54,518 nucleotides of DNA from Phycisphaerales bacterium (GTDB lineage Bacteria > Planctomycetota > Phycisphaerae > Phycisphaerales > SM1A02), in the NCBI GenBank assembly GCA_009691705.1, contig SIAR01000015.1, forward strand, positions 1 through 54,518, read 5' to 3'. Below the pieces are notes generated by a model that saw only the letters and a list, made by a program, of their open reading frames with translations, was not told where the DNA came from and did not search any database. Shown here piece by piece: positions 24,904 to 32,448 of this stretch. Every line of letters starts with the position of its first letter. The first letter of the stretch is position 1. Both the position numbers and the translations under genes were made by a program.

Positions 24904-26051
24904 TCCTGCGCGGTGTTGTAGGCCTGCGCAGAGACGCGCACATACCAGCGACCACCCCAATCGATGATCGGCACTTCAATGTGGTGCCGTTCGTAGAGCG
25001 CCGCCTGAAACAACTGCGCGCTCTTGAACCGTTGCGCAATCGCGAGGGGCAATTCGACCGCGGCCATCGATCCGATCATTGATCCATCGAGCGGCGAGAG
25101 CGGTTCAACTTTGAATGCGGCACACAGAGATCGGTGCGCCCAAGCAGCGAGCGCATGATTGTGTTGCATCAATCCACCAGAGAAACTCGCTGTAACGAAG
25201 TCGATCGCAGCAGGAATTGCGAGCAGTCCCGCGAAGTCTCGTGTGCCCTGCCAGTCAAACTCGGCGGCGAAACCGTGACCGTGAAAGTGACTCGTTGTTT
25301 CGGGATGGGTGAACGAGGCGGTCTCTGGCGAGGGCACGAGAATCGCGCATCCCTTCGCAGCGCAAACCCACTTATGAAGGTTGCCGGTGTACCAGTCTGC
25401 GCCTATGGCATCGATTGCGAGTGGAATCATTCCTGGCGCATGGGCGCCATCGACGAGGCAACGCACTGCGCGTTCCCGGCAAGCGCGCGCGATGGCAGCG
25501 ACAGGAAGCACAATCGCAGTCGGACTCGTGATGTGATCGACGATAACGAGTCGCGTGCGGGCATCGACCGCACTCATGAACCGGTCGACAATGACCGCTT
25601 CATCGCCCAGCGGCAATGGAAGGTCAACCACCACAACCTCGCAGCCGAACCGCTCGCAGTAGGCGTGCGCAGCTTGCCTCACAGCGTTGTAACACTGATT
25701 CGAAATCACAATGCGGTCTCCGGGTTTCCAATGGATACTGCGAAGCACCGCGCCGATTCCACTCGTGGCGTTGGTCACGAAACCGATCCGCGCTGGGTCG
25801 GCTCCGAGATACTCCCCCACCCGCACTTTGACGTGAGCGAGTTCCTCCGTCATGCGGCGCGCGATGGTCTCGATAGGACGCGCCTCGATCTTCACCCGCC
25901 ACGCTTCCGCCGCGCGTGCTACTGGCGCGGGAACGGCTCCAAACGACCCATGGTTGAGAAAGACCACCTCAGGATCGATCCCAAATGCCCCACGCACGCT
26001 CGCCGAACACTCTGGGGGTGGAGAATCACTGAATTCGGTCGCACGGCTCAT
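24858..26051 (-). CDS. Class V PLP aminotransferase (isopenicillin N epimerase-like)
   Basis: The 397-residue fold-type I PLP enzyme has the phosphate-binding 'TNATSGI', PLP-ring contacts at D201 and H204 ('VDGAHAPGMIP'), and the Schiff-base K227 in 'WYTGNLHKWVCAAKG'. The pattern matches the isopenicillin N epimerase/CefD-like branch, whose members often act on unknown amino acids; the name does not imply beta-lactam synthesis. ATG 26051 lies 7 bases after a TAGGAT (minus, 26064-26059), predicting a leaderless mRNA. The 3' end overlaps the convergent secreted-protein gene by 46 bp. Confidence 0.9.
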   Translation of the reverse strand: MSRATEFSDSPPPECSASVRGAFGIDPEVVFLNHGSFGAVPAPVARAAEAWRVKIEARPIETIARRMTEELAHVKVRVGEYLGADPARIGFVTNATSGIGAVLRSIHWKPGDRIVISNQCYNAVRQAAHAYCERFGCEVVVVDLPLPLGDEAVIVDRFMSAVDARTRLVIVDHITSPTAIVLPVAAIARACRERAVRCLVDGAHAPGMIPLAIDAIGADWYTGNLHKWVCAAKGCAILVPSPETASFTHPETTSHFHGHGFAAEFDWQGTRDFAGLLAIPAAIDFVTASFSGGLMQHNHALAAWAHRSLCAAFKVEPLSPLDGSMIGSMAAVELPLAIAQRFKSAQLFQAALYERHHIEVPIIDWGGRWYVRVSAQAYNTAQDYVGLSGAVAVESGG

Positions 26052-26082
26052 GTAACGAATCCTAGTAACAAGAAAAGACGGC

Positions 26083-26111
26083 TTGATACCGACCGTCCGT
26101 CAGGCTAACAT
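26083..26111 (+). promoter_or_regulatory. Predicted promoter of the lexA transcription unit
   Basis: TTGATA (26083-26088), a 17-base spacer and TAACAT (26106-26111). ACCGT recurs three times within about 45 bases around and after it (in GACCGTCC, TACCGTAC and TACCGTGA), a possible operator for LexA autoregulation. No canonical SOS box of another phylum is present. Confidence 0.5.
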
Positions 26112-26165
26112 ATACCGTACAAAATCTACCGTGATGGATCGAATCAATCCGATGAATGCACCAGC

Positions 26166-26825
26166 ATGAAACACAACCACAAACTTGCGCACGCTCCTGC
26201 CCACTCTTCTGCGCACTCTGAATGTTTGCAAGAACCACTGGTTTCATGGGGACCCGGAGGAGATTTCGTTCGCCACCTCACGGTCGATTCGTTCGGAACG
26301 CTCCTCGTCATCGAAGCGCAGCGAGTCGTCGCTTCAGTTAGTGAATCGCTGAACTGGATCGACCAACTCTGTGCGTTTCTCGGAATCAGTTCCACACTTG
26401 TTGATCACACGGCACAAGAAGAACCACGCCCCATTCCCCCCGTCAAACGAACCACCGCAGGTCGCGCACTGGCACTCTCTCGTGAGAGTCGCATTGCCAA
26501 ACGTCTCGCAAGAATTCCATCCCCTGTGTACGTCTATCGGCGCACACCATCAGCCGGCGATTCTGAACACGATTTCAGCGAACAGAAAGAGAGCCCCGAA
26601 ACACATGAACAACATGAACAGCATGAATCTCACCCCCAAGCAGTTGCGAATCTTCAATTTCGTCCGACAGTTTCGACGTGCGAACAGCTACTCGCCGACT
26701 CTTCAGGAGATCGCGGACGAACTCGACGTGAGCAAGGTCACCGTCTTCGAACATGTCGAGGCGCTCGTCGAGAAGGGAGCACTCAAACGCAATGCCAACA
26801 AGGCTCGCTCTTTGTCGGAGTGTGA
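26166..26825 (+). CDS. Hypothetical protein overlapping lexA
   Basis: An open frame of 219 codons lies between the promoter and lexA and overlaps the start of lexA by 221 bases in another frame. Codons before the overlap look coding ('FVRHLTVDSFGTLLVIEAQR', 'ESLNWIDQLCAFLGI'). The part inside lexA is basic and low in hydrophobics, like an overprinted or fortuitous tail. An 11-codon ORF (26134-26169) ends with its TGA overlapping this ATG. It may be a real gene translated ahead of lexA, or a long leader. I recognise no family. Confidence 0.4.
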   Translation: MKHNHKLAHAPAHSSAHSECLQEPLVSWGPGGDFVRHLTVDSFGTLLVIEAQRVVASVSESLNWIDQLCAFLGISSTLVDHTAQEEPRPIPPVKRTTAGRALALSRESRIAKRLARIPSPVYVYRRTPSAGDSEHDFSEQKESPETHEQHEQHESHPQAVANLQFRPTVSTCEQLLADSSGDRGRTRREQGHRLRTCRGARREGSTQTQCQQGSLFVGV

Positions 26826-27240
26826 GGGAGCTGTACCCGCAGACGAAGAGGCTGGGCTCTCCTTTCCACTGCTCGGTCGCATCGCGGCAGGAATGCCGAT
26901 CGAACGCTGCGCACAGGATGAGAAGTTGCGCCTTGAAGAGATCTTTGGTCGCACCACAGCACGGCGCGGTGAGATGTTCGCGTTGCAGGTCGAGGGAGAA
27001 TCGATGCGCGATGAGGGAATTCTTGATGGGGACTACGTCATCGTCGAGCGTCGTTCAACTGCGCGCAGCGGCGAGCGGGTTGTCGCTCTTCTCCCCAATG
27101 GTGAGACAACGCTCAAGTCGTACTACCGGGAGAGGAATGGGATGATTCGCTTGCAGCCGGCAAACCCTGAGTTTGAGCCGATCCTCGTGCAGGACTGCAC
27201 TATTCAGGGGGTTGTCATCGGTGTACTGCGGCGGTACTAG
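26605..27240 (+). CDS. lexA: LexA repressor, SOS regulator
   Basis: The 211-residue protein has an N-terminal winged helix (residues 10-65, 'SPTLQEIADELDVSKVTVFE') and a C-terminal S24-type self-cleaving domain. The cleavage site A95-G96 lies in 'GRIAAGMPI'. The catalytic Ser is S133 ('VEGESM') and the general-base Lys is K171 ('TTLKSYY'). RecA-triggered self-cleavage relieves repression of DNA-repair genes. Three close ATGs (26605, 26614, 26623) are possible; the first was chosen. The frame is open upstream to 26371, but that extension has no LexA similarity. No leaderless -10 lies next to the start, so it is probably translated from the longer transcript starting near 26118. Confidence 0.95.
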   Translation: MNNMNSMNLTPKQLRIFNFVRQFRRANSYSPTLQEIADELDVSKVTVFEHVEALVEKGALKRNANKARSLSECEGAVPADEEAGLSFPLLGRIAAGMPIERCAQDEKLRLEEIFGRTTARRGEMFALQVEGESMRDEGILDGDYVIVERRSTARSGERVVALLPNGETTLKSYYRERNGMIRLQPANPEFEPILVQDCTIQGVVIGVLRRY

Positions 27241-27247
27241 TCAACGG

Positions 27248-27308
27248 GCGCACTGCGGGGCGCACTGCGGGGCGCACTGCGGGGCGCACTGCGGGGGCGC
27301 ACTGCGGG
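27248..27308. repeat. Five 12-bp tandem repeats
   Basis: The unit GCGCACTGCGGG occurs five times directly after the lexA stop, with one extra G between copies 4 and 5, followed by a partial degenerate copy. It fills half of the 116-base gap between the convergent lexA and sugar-binding-protein genes. Slippage-prone; no terminator with a T-run is visible here. Confidence 0.95.
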
Positions 27309-27356
27309 GCGTGCGGCAGTCACACTTCCCACCACGGCATCGCAGTCGCCATGCTC

Positions 27357-28370
27357 TCAGTAAACACTCTTGGGGAAGTAGTACCGCTTGGCATTCTCTG
27401 GCGTGACGAGGTCGACATCAATCACGAGATGCTGCGGCATGAACTGCAACTTCTGTGCGCGGTTGCCGCCGGCAAGAACGCTCGAGGCGAGTTCCATTCC
27501 AGTCGCGATCATCGAGGGGGGATAGGTGATATCCGCTGGAAACATTGGATCACGATCCATAACGCGCTTGATGATGTCCTTCATTCCGGCACCGCCGAGT
27601 ATCCAGACTCCTTCGATGCCCTTCTCGGCCAGCGCTTGCTCGGCACCGAGTGCCATGTCATCGTCGGATGCCCAAATGGCTGTGACCTTGGGTGACTTCG
27701 TAAGCAATGTCTCGGTGACTTCGAGCGCCTTCTGACGATTCCAATTTGCTGCCTGCTGCGCCACGATCTTGATGCCAGGTTCGTCATGAAAGATCTCAAG
27801 CGCGGCGGTGACGCGCGCAGTATTGACGGTGCATGGAATCCCCTCAAGGATGATGATTTCACCCTTCGCCTTGCCTTTGCCCCCGAGCTTCTCGACCATG
27901 AATTGCGCGCCTTTGCGGCCAAATGCGGCGTTGTCGCCCTCAATGAAAATGTCTGCAACCGGCTTGAGAAAGCCACGATCAACGCTCACGATCAAGATTC
28001 CACGATCATGCGCCTCTTGCGCGATGGGAGTGATCGGGGCAGACTCAGTCGCGAGAATGACCAGCGCATCGACCTTCTTCGCCATCAATGCTTCGATGTC
28101 GGCGATTTGCTTTTCAGGAGTCTCTGCCGTCGCGATTGTCCAATCAATCTCGGGATGCAAATCTGCACATTCGCGGGCCCACCAGACGACACCAGCCGTC
28201 CAACCATGATCGGCGGCAGGAATTGAGACTCCGATTCGGTAGGGTGCCGCCTTTGCAACCAGCGCGACGGTCGCTTGCGAGGGTGTTGTGGGCTCTGACG
28301 AGAGACCCATCAAGAGGGACGCGGTGACGACCAATCCAGCGCCCGAGAGAGATGCGATATGTGAGAGCAT
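27357..28370 (-). CDS. Sugar ABC transporter substrate-binding protein
   Basis: The 337-residue periplasmic binding protein is of the ribose/xylose (peripla_BP type 1/4) class. An N-terminal signal segment (MLSHIASLSGAGLVVTASLL) precedes 'YRIGVSIPAADHGWTAGV', a typical first strand. Also visible are 'LMAKKVDALVILATE', 'ILIVSVDRGF' and 'VTAIWASDDDMALGAEQAL'. It captures a sugar or related ligand and hands it to the permease encoded just upstream in the operon. ATG 28370 was chosen; GTG 28379, 3 codons earlier and 1 base after the permease stop, is equally possible. The exact ligand is not readable from sequence. Confidence 0.9.
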   Translation of the reverse strand: MLSHIASLSGAGLVVTASLLMGLSSEPTTPSQATVALVAKAAPYRIGVSIPAADHGWTAGVVWWARECADLHPEIDWTIATAETPEKQIADIEALMAKKVDALVILATESAPITPIAQEAHDRGILIVSVDRGFLKPVADIFIEGDNAAFGRKGAQFMVEKLGGKGKAKGEIIILEGIPCTVNTARVTAALEIFHDEPGIKIVAQQAANWNRQKALEVTETLLTKSPKVTAIWASDDDMALGAEQALAEKGIEGVWILGGAGMKDIIKRVMDRDPMFPADITYPPSMIATGMELASSVLAGGNRAQKLQFMPQHLVIDVDLVTPENAKRYYFPKSVY

Positions 28371-28380
28371 GAACGCCACG

Positions 28381-29409
28381 CTACATCGAATCGCGCGAGC
28401 CGCGTTGCACGAGCACTGCGAGCACGATCACTCCGCCCTTGACTGCCCCCTGCCAATACGGGCTAACACCAGAGATTGTCAGAATGTTGGTGATCATTCC
28501 AAGGATGAGTACCCCAATCACCGTGCCCCAAACGCGACCGAATCCGCCACGAAGAGTTGTTCCTCCAATGACGACTGCTGCGATCGCGTCAAGTTCGCTT
28601 CCAAGCCCAAGTTGCGCGGTCGAGACTGAGTTCATCCGCGAACTTTGCACGAGTGCGGCGATCCCAGCACAGAGCCCCATTATTGCGTAGACGCGAAAGC
28701 GCACCCACGCGATGGGAAGTCCGGCGTAGCACGCGGCGGTTTCATTCGCCCCAACTGCGATGAGGTGGCGTCCAAATCGCGCGCGTGAGAGCATCCACTG
28801 AGCGATCGCGGCGAGCGCGAAAAAGATGACCGTGCTATACGAGAGTGTGAGCGGTTTGCCTGCGGCATTCTCGAGCCCAGGCAGTGGGATTCCTCCGCGG
28901 CCCAGCGCGCAAAAGAGAGTCGCGCTCTGCGAACGAATCTCCCCCGCATCGGCGACCGCGAGTGACATTGACCGAAATGCCGCGAGACCGCCGAGCGTTG
29001 CGATGAATGGTGCGATTCGTCCAAAGACGATCAGCACGCCGTTGATCGATCCCGCACCGACTCCGCACAAGACAGTGACGGCACCGCCGATCAGCACGGC
29101 GTTCAATTCTGACGTTGAACCATCGATGAGCGCATTCATCGACGTGACCCCCAGGGCAGCGGCGAGCACAACCATGCTGCCCACCGAGAGGTCGATTCCC
29201 CCCGAGATGATGACGAGTGTCATGCCAACCGCCAATATTCCAACGGGGGCGTTCGAATTCAGGAGTGCTCGAAAATTCTCAGCGTTGAAGAAGTCGAATC
29301 CTTGCTTCGCTGTACTCACCGCAAAGAGGATCGCAAAGGCAACGACGACACCCCACTGTTGAAGAAACGCTTGCGCTGCCCGCAGACGGTCGACGAGTCG
29401 CCTGTTCAT
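28381..29409 (-). CDS. Sugar ABC transporter permease (RbsC-like)
   Basis: The 342-residue polytopic membrane protein belongs to the BPD_transp_2 family. 'GGIDLSVGSMVVLAAALGV' is the hallmark loop, and 'AIAAVVIGGTTLRGG' near the C terminus is also typical. About nine to ten helices are visible. It forms the channel with the ATPase encoded immediately upstream. ATG at 29409 overlaps the ATPase stop (TGATG), which sets the start; the open frame further upstream lies inside the ATPase gene. Confidence 0.93.
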   Translation of the reverse strand: MNRRLVDRLRAAQAFLQQWGVVVAFAILFAVSTAKQGFDFFNAENFRALLNSNAPVGILAVGMTLVIISGGIDLSVGSMVVLAAALGVTSMNALIDGSTSELNAVLIGGAVTVLCGVGAGSINGVLIVFGRIAPFIATLGGLAAFRSMSLAVADAGEIRSQSATLFCALGRGGIPLPGLENAAGKPLTLSYSTVIFFALAAIAQWMLSRARFGRHLIAVGANETAACYAGLPIAWVRFRVYAIMGLCAGIAALVQSSRMNSVSTAQLGLGSELDAIAAVVIGGTTLRGGFGRVWGTVIGVLILGMITNILTISGVSPYWQGAVKGGVIVLAVLVQRGSRDSM

Positions 29410-31004
29410 CACGCGGATTCCTTGAGTTGCATGACACCCGATGCCAAACGCATGATGCGCTCTTCGCAGTCGGTTGCGGCAAGTTGTTCGCGCGAGAGTT
29501 CGCCGGCGATGGTTCCACCGCGCATGACAATCACTCGATGAGCGATCCCGATTAGTTCTGGTAACTCTGAACTGATCACGATGCATGCGAGACCCTCGCC
29601 TGCGAGCCGCGCGATAATCGCATAGATCTCGGCTTTCGCGCCGACATCAACGCCACGTGTGGGCTCATCGATGATGAGAACTTTCGGCTTCGTTTCGAGC
29701 CAGCGTGCCAGGGCGACTTTCTGTTGATTGCCGCCCGAGAGCGCTGCGATTGGTTGCTCTGGCTTCGCGCAGCGAATCTCGAGAGCGCGAATCCACCGCG
29801 CGGTCACGGCACGCTGCGCCTTGTCATCAACCCACAAGCCGCCGAAGTGCGTCGTCGCATCGAGTGATGGCAGCGTCATATTCACGCGCGACGAGAGTGA
29901 TGTGTGTAGTCCCTTGCTCTTTCGATCTTCACTGACATAGACGACCGACCCGCGCATGGCCGCCCGCACACTTGCGAATCGCACTGCGTGACCACCGATG
30001 CGCACGACCCCATCGCGATCGCGCAGTCCAACAATCGCCTCTGCCGATTCGGTGCGACCGCTGCCAATGAGCCCCGCGACGCCAACGATTTCGCCCGCGC
30101 GGACCGCCAGCGAAAGATCGCGCGAGCGACCGCGCGCGCCGAAGTTGACGAGCTCGATGGCGACACCAGCGTTCGTTGCGTGACCCTTGCAGGGATAGAT
30201 CGACCCGAGCTCGCGCCCCACCATCGCGCGTGCTAGCGTTCCCTCATCGGCTTGCGATCGATCACTCCCCCGCAGAACTCCGTTGTGGTCGCGTTCGAAC
30301 GCATTCACAAGCCGACCGTCACGCAACACGCTGACTCGGTCTGCGACGGCAATCACCTCGTCGAGGTGGTGAGAGACAAAGAGAATCGCCCGTCCCTCAC
30401 CGCGCAGTTGCCGCAGAAGAGCAAGCAGTCGCGCGCTTTCACTGGCCCCAAGGGCTGCCGTGGGCTCATCGAATATCAAGACGCGGGCATCGGTCGCAAT
30501 GCACTTTGCGATCTCGACACATTGCGCCTGCGCGATCGAGAGTTTCGAGATCTTCTGCGTGGGATTGACCTCTGATCCGAGTGCTGCGAGCAGATCGCGG
30601 GCGCGGTTGTGTTGGCGCGCTCGGTCGATGAGCAATCCACAACAGCGGGTCGGCTCGCGCCCGAGCGAGATGTTTTGGGCGACGCTGAGCGTCTCAACGA
30701 GATTGAGTTCTTGATGCACCATCGCAATGCCGTGCCGAATTGCATCGGACGGACGGCTGAATCGAACCGCGACTCCATCGCGCACCACGTTGCCTTCCGT
30801 TGGCTCGCGCGCTCCGCTCAGAACCTGCATGAGGGTGCTCTTACCCGCGCCGTTCTCACCGACGATGGCATGAATCTCGCTGGCACGAAAGTCGAGCGAG
30901 ACGCGTTCGAGCGCACGCACTCCGGGATAATCGACGGTGACTGCGGCTGCGCGAAGCAGAACGTTGCACTGCGTACTCAAGGTCACTGCACTCGCCGGGG
31001 CCAC
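29409..31004 (-). CDS. Sugar ABC transporter ATPase with two nucleotide-binding domains (RbsA-like)
   Basis: A tandem ABC ATPase of about 531 residues. The first domain has Walker A 'GENGAGKST', signature 'ISKLSIAQAQCVEIAK' and Walker B 'VLIFDEPTA'. The second has the degenerate P-loop 'GLIGSGRTE' normal for this family, signature 'LSGGNQQKVALARWL' and 'VLIIDEPTRGVD'. It drives sugar uptake with the neighbouring permease and binding protein. The start is uncertain: GTG 31004 is used here, TTG 31052 would overlap trpA by 38 bp, and GTG 30986 is also possible. Confidence 0.92.
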   Translation of the reverse strand: MAPASAVTLSTQCNVLLRAAAVTVDYPGVRALERVSLDFRASEIHAIVGENGAGKSTLMQVLSGAREPTEGNVVRDGVAVRFSRPSDAIRHGIAMVHQELNLVETLSVAQNISLGREPTRCCGLLIDRARQHNRARDLLAALGSEVNPTQKISKLSIAQAQCVEIAKCIATDARVLIFDEPTAALGASESARLLALLRQLRGEGRAILFVSHHLDEVIAVADRVSVLRDGRLVNAFERDHNGVLRGSDRSQADEGTLARAMVGRELGSIYPCKGHATNAGVAIELVNFGARGRSRDLSLAVRAGEIVGVAGLIGSGRTESAEAIVGLRDRDGVVRIGGHAVRFASVRAAMRGSVVYVSEDRKSKGLHTSLSSRVNMTLPSLDATTHFGGLWVDDKAQRAVTARWIRALEIRCAKPEQPIAALSGGNQQKVALARWLETKPKVLIIDEPTRGVDVGAKAEIYAIIARLAGEGLACIVISSELPELIGIAHRVIVMRGGTIAGELSREQLAATDCEERIMRLASGVMQLKESA

Positions 31005-31014
31005 GTGCAAACGG

Positions 31015-31815
31015 CTACCCGGCGGACGCGCGGGTTCCGAGTCCCGCTGCAAGAAGTTGGGTGAATTCTGCGGCGGCTTCGACTGGACGGGTCGATCCCA
31101 TGCGCCGAATCAGTGCGCTGCCGACGATTGCCGCATCGGCATACTGAGTGACGGCGGCGACGTGGGCAGGAGTTGAGATGCCGAATCCTGCTGCGATGGG
31201 AAGTGAGCTCGCTGCCCGAATTGCTGCCACCGATGCGGCGATTTCTGGACTCGCCTCACGCGCCCCGGTCACACCAGCCCGTGTTAAGAGATAGATGAAT
31301 CCACGACAGAGCGCGGTGACCTCTGCGACCCGCCGCGCGCAACTCGTTGGAGCAACCAACAGCGAGAGTGACATTTCGCGCGCATCGCAGAGTTGTGCCA
31401 GCGCATCGGCGCATGCGAAGTCGAGGTCGGGCACGATCAATCCATCGAAGCCTGCATCGGATGCGGCGGCAACGAACTCTTTCATGCCGATCTTGGTGAC
31501 AATCGACGCGCTCACCATCGCGACTAGCCCAACATCACTTTTTGCACGCGCCGCTGCGACTGCCTGAAAAACTCCCGCGACGGTTGCCCCCGCCGCGAGT
31601 GCTTCGTGCATGCTTGCAGAGATCACGGGACCGTCGGCGATGGGATCGCTGAATGGAATCCCGATTTCAAGAATGGATGCCCCCGCTGCTGCAACCGCGC
31701 CAATGGCGTCGGTTGTGACAGCTAGCGAAGGGTAGCCGCCAGTCAGAAACGGCATCAATCCAGTGCGATTTGAGCCTTTGAGCCGCTGAAAAATGCCATC
31801 AATGCGATTCGTCAC
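31015..31815 (-). CDS. trpA: Tryptophan synthase alpha subunit
   Basis: The 266-residue TIM-barrel enzyme cleaves indole-3-glycerol phosphate to indole and glyceraldehyde-3-phosphate. The catalytic acids are present: E50 in 'ILEIGIPFSDP' and D61 in 'PIADGP'. 'GFGIS' and 'ADAAIVGSALI' form the phosphate site. The start is GTG at 31815, with TACCCT (minus, 31828-31823) ending 7 bases upstream. No trpB or other trp gene is in the window, and the sugar ABC genes follow immediately on the same strand, an unusual arrangement. Confidence 0.95.
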   Translation of the reverse strand: MTNRIDGIFQRLKGSNRTGLMPFLTGGYPSLAVTTDAIGAVAAAGASILEIGIPFSDPIADGPVISASMHEALAAGATVAGVFQAVAAARAKSDVGLVAMVSASIVTKIGMKEFVAAASDAGFDGLIVPDLDFACADALAQLCDAREMSLSLLVAPTSCARRVAEVTALCRGFIYLLTRAGVTGAREASPEIAASVAAIRAASSLPIAAGFGISTPAHVAAVTQYADAAIVGSALIRRMGSTRPVEAAAEFTQLLAAGLGTRASAG

Positions 31816-31847
31816 GATGCGAAGGGTAGCGCCGAGGCTCTACCAAA

Positions 31848-31921
31848 TGGGGCGGCCGGGATTCGAACCCGGGTCTCACCGATTATGAGTCAGGGGCTCT
31901 GGACCGCTGAGCTACCACCCC
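31848..31921 (-). tRNA. tRNA with CAT anticodon (Met elongator or Ile2)
   Basis: The acceptor arms GGGGTGG and CCGCCCC pair with one T-G. The anticodon loop is CTCATAA and the T loop is TTCGAAT with a CCGGG/CCCGG stem. The top of the anticodon stem has one mismatch. Sequence alone does not tell elongator Met from lysidine-modified Ile2; the stem lacks the initiator GGG/CCC run, so it is not tRNA-fMet. CCA is not encoded. Confidence 0.88.
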
Positions 31922-31993
31922 AATTGAAACAAGAAGATGCAAGAGTACAGAGTTGCACTTGCTAGGAGGCAGTTTCGGTGCCACAATAGACTC

Positions 31994-32296
31994 GTGGCTT
32001 TTTCGGTTTTCCATCCCACTCTCTTTGCACTTCTACTGACGCTCGCCGCCATTGGAGCGCCCCTCGCGTGCACCGCTGGATCGTTCGCCTTCGCTGGCAC
32101 TTGCATCGTCGACTGCGAGAGCAGCGGCGCTGCGAAGCCGGTAACCAATGGGCCGCAATCTTTGGCGCAGTGCTCGCACGCTCGCGGGTGCGCCACGAGA
32201 CAGCCAACCAACGTTCGTGAAGTTTCAGTTTCGGCCGCCTGGGTCGCCCGCGCAACGCCTGCCGGACTCGCGGCAGTTCCACCACCCTACCGCTGA
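31994..32296 (+). CDS. Hypothetical small exported or membrane protein
   Basis: A 100-codon frame from GTG 31994 encodes a signal-like segment (VFHPTLFALLLTLAAIGAPLAC), then a polar region with several Cys and a low-complexity tail. I recognise no family. It lies alone between the CAU tRNA and secA. A TAGACT hexamer is only 1 base before the GTG, so the promoter logic of the neighbours does not support this start. The whole 31922-32448 stretch holds no other feature I can support. It may be a real lipoprotein-like gene or a chance ORF. Confidence 0.35.
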   Translation: MAFSVFHPTLFALLLTLAAIGAPLACTAGSFAFAGTCIVDCESSGAAKPVTNGPQSLAQCSHARGCATRQPTNVREVSVSAAWVARATPAGLAAVPPPYR

Positions 32297-32448
32297 GTAT
32301 CGGGGCGCGAAAGCGCCCGCGGCGCTTTGGATTCTGTTCACGCTAGAGGAACGGGGTCCATTGAATAACCGCACGCGTAGGGTTCTTCGACTTTTAATTC
32401 AAATCAATTCATCGCGCGGAGACTTCCGCCCGATATCCGAGCAACACA

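Noticed and set aside
25134-26108. A 324-codon plus-strand ORF opposite the class V aminotransferase
   Set aside because: Antisense to a clear PLP enzyme; no start signal and Arg/His-rich composition.
26166-27240. Programmed frameshift joining the upstream ORF to lexA
   Set aside because: LexA is complete with its own start, and no slippery heptamer or stimulatory hairpin was seen near the overlap.
27248-27308. CRISPR array
   Set aside because: The 12-bp units abut each other with no spacers, and no cas genes are present.
31848-31921. Initiator tRNA-fMet
   Set aside because: The anticodon is CAT, but the anticodon stem lacks the GGG/CCC run and position 1 pairs with 72, so it is elongator Met or Ile2.
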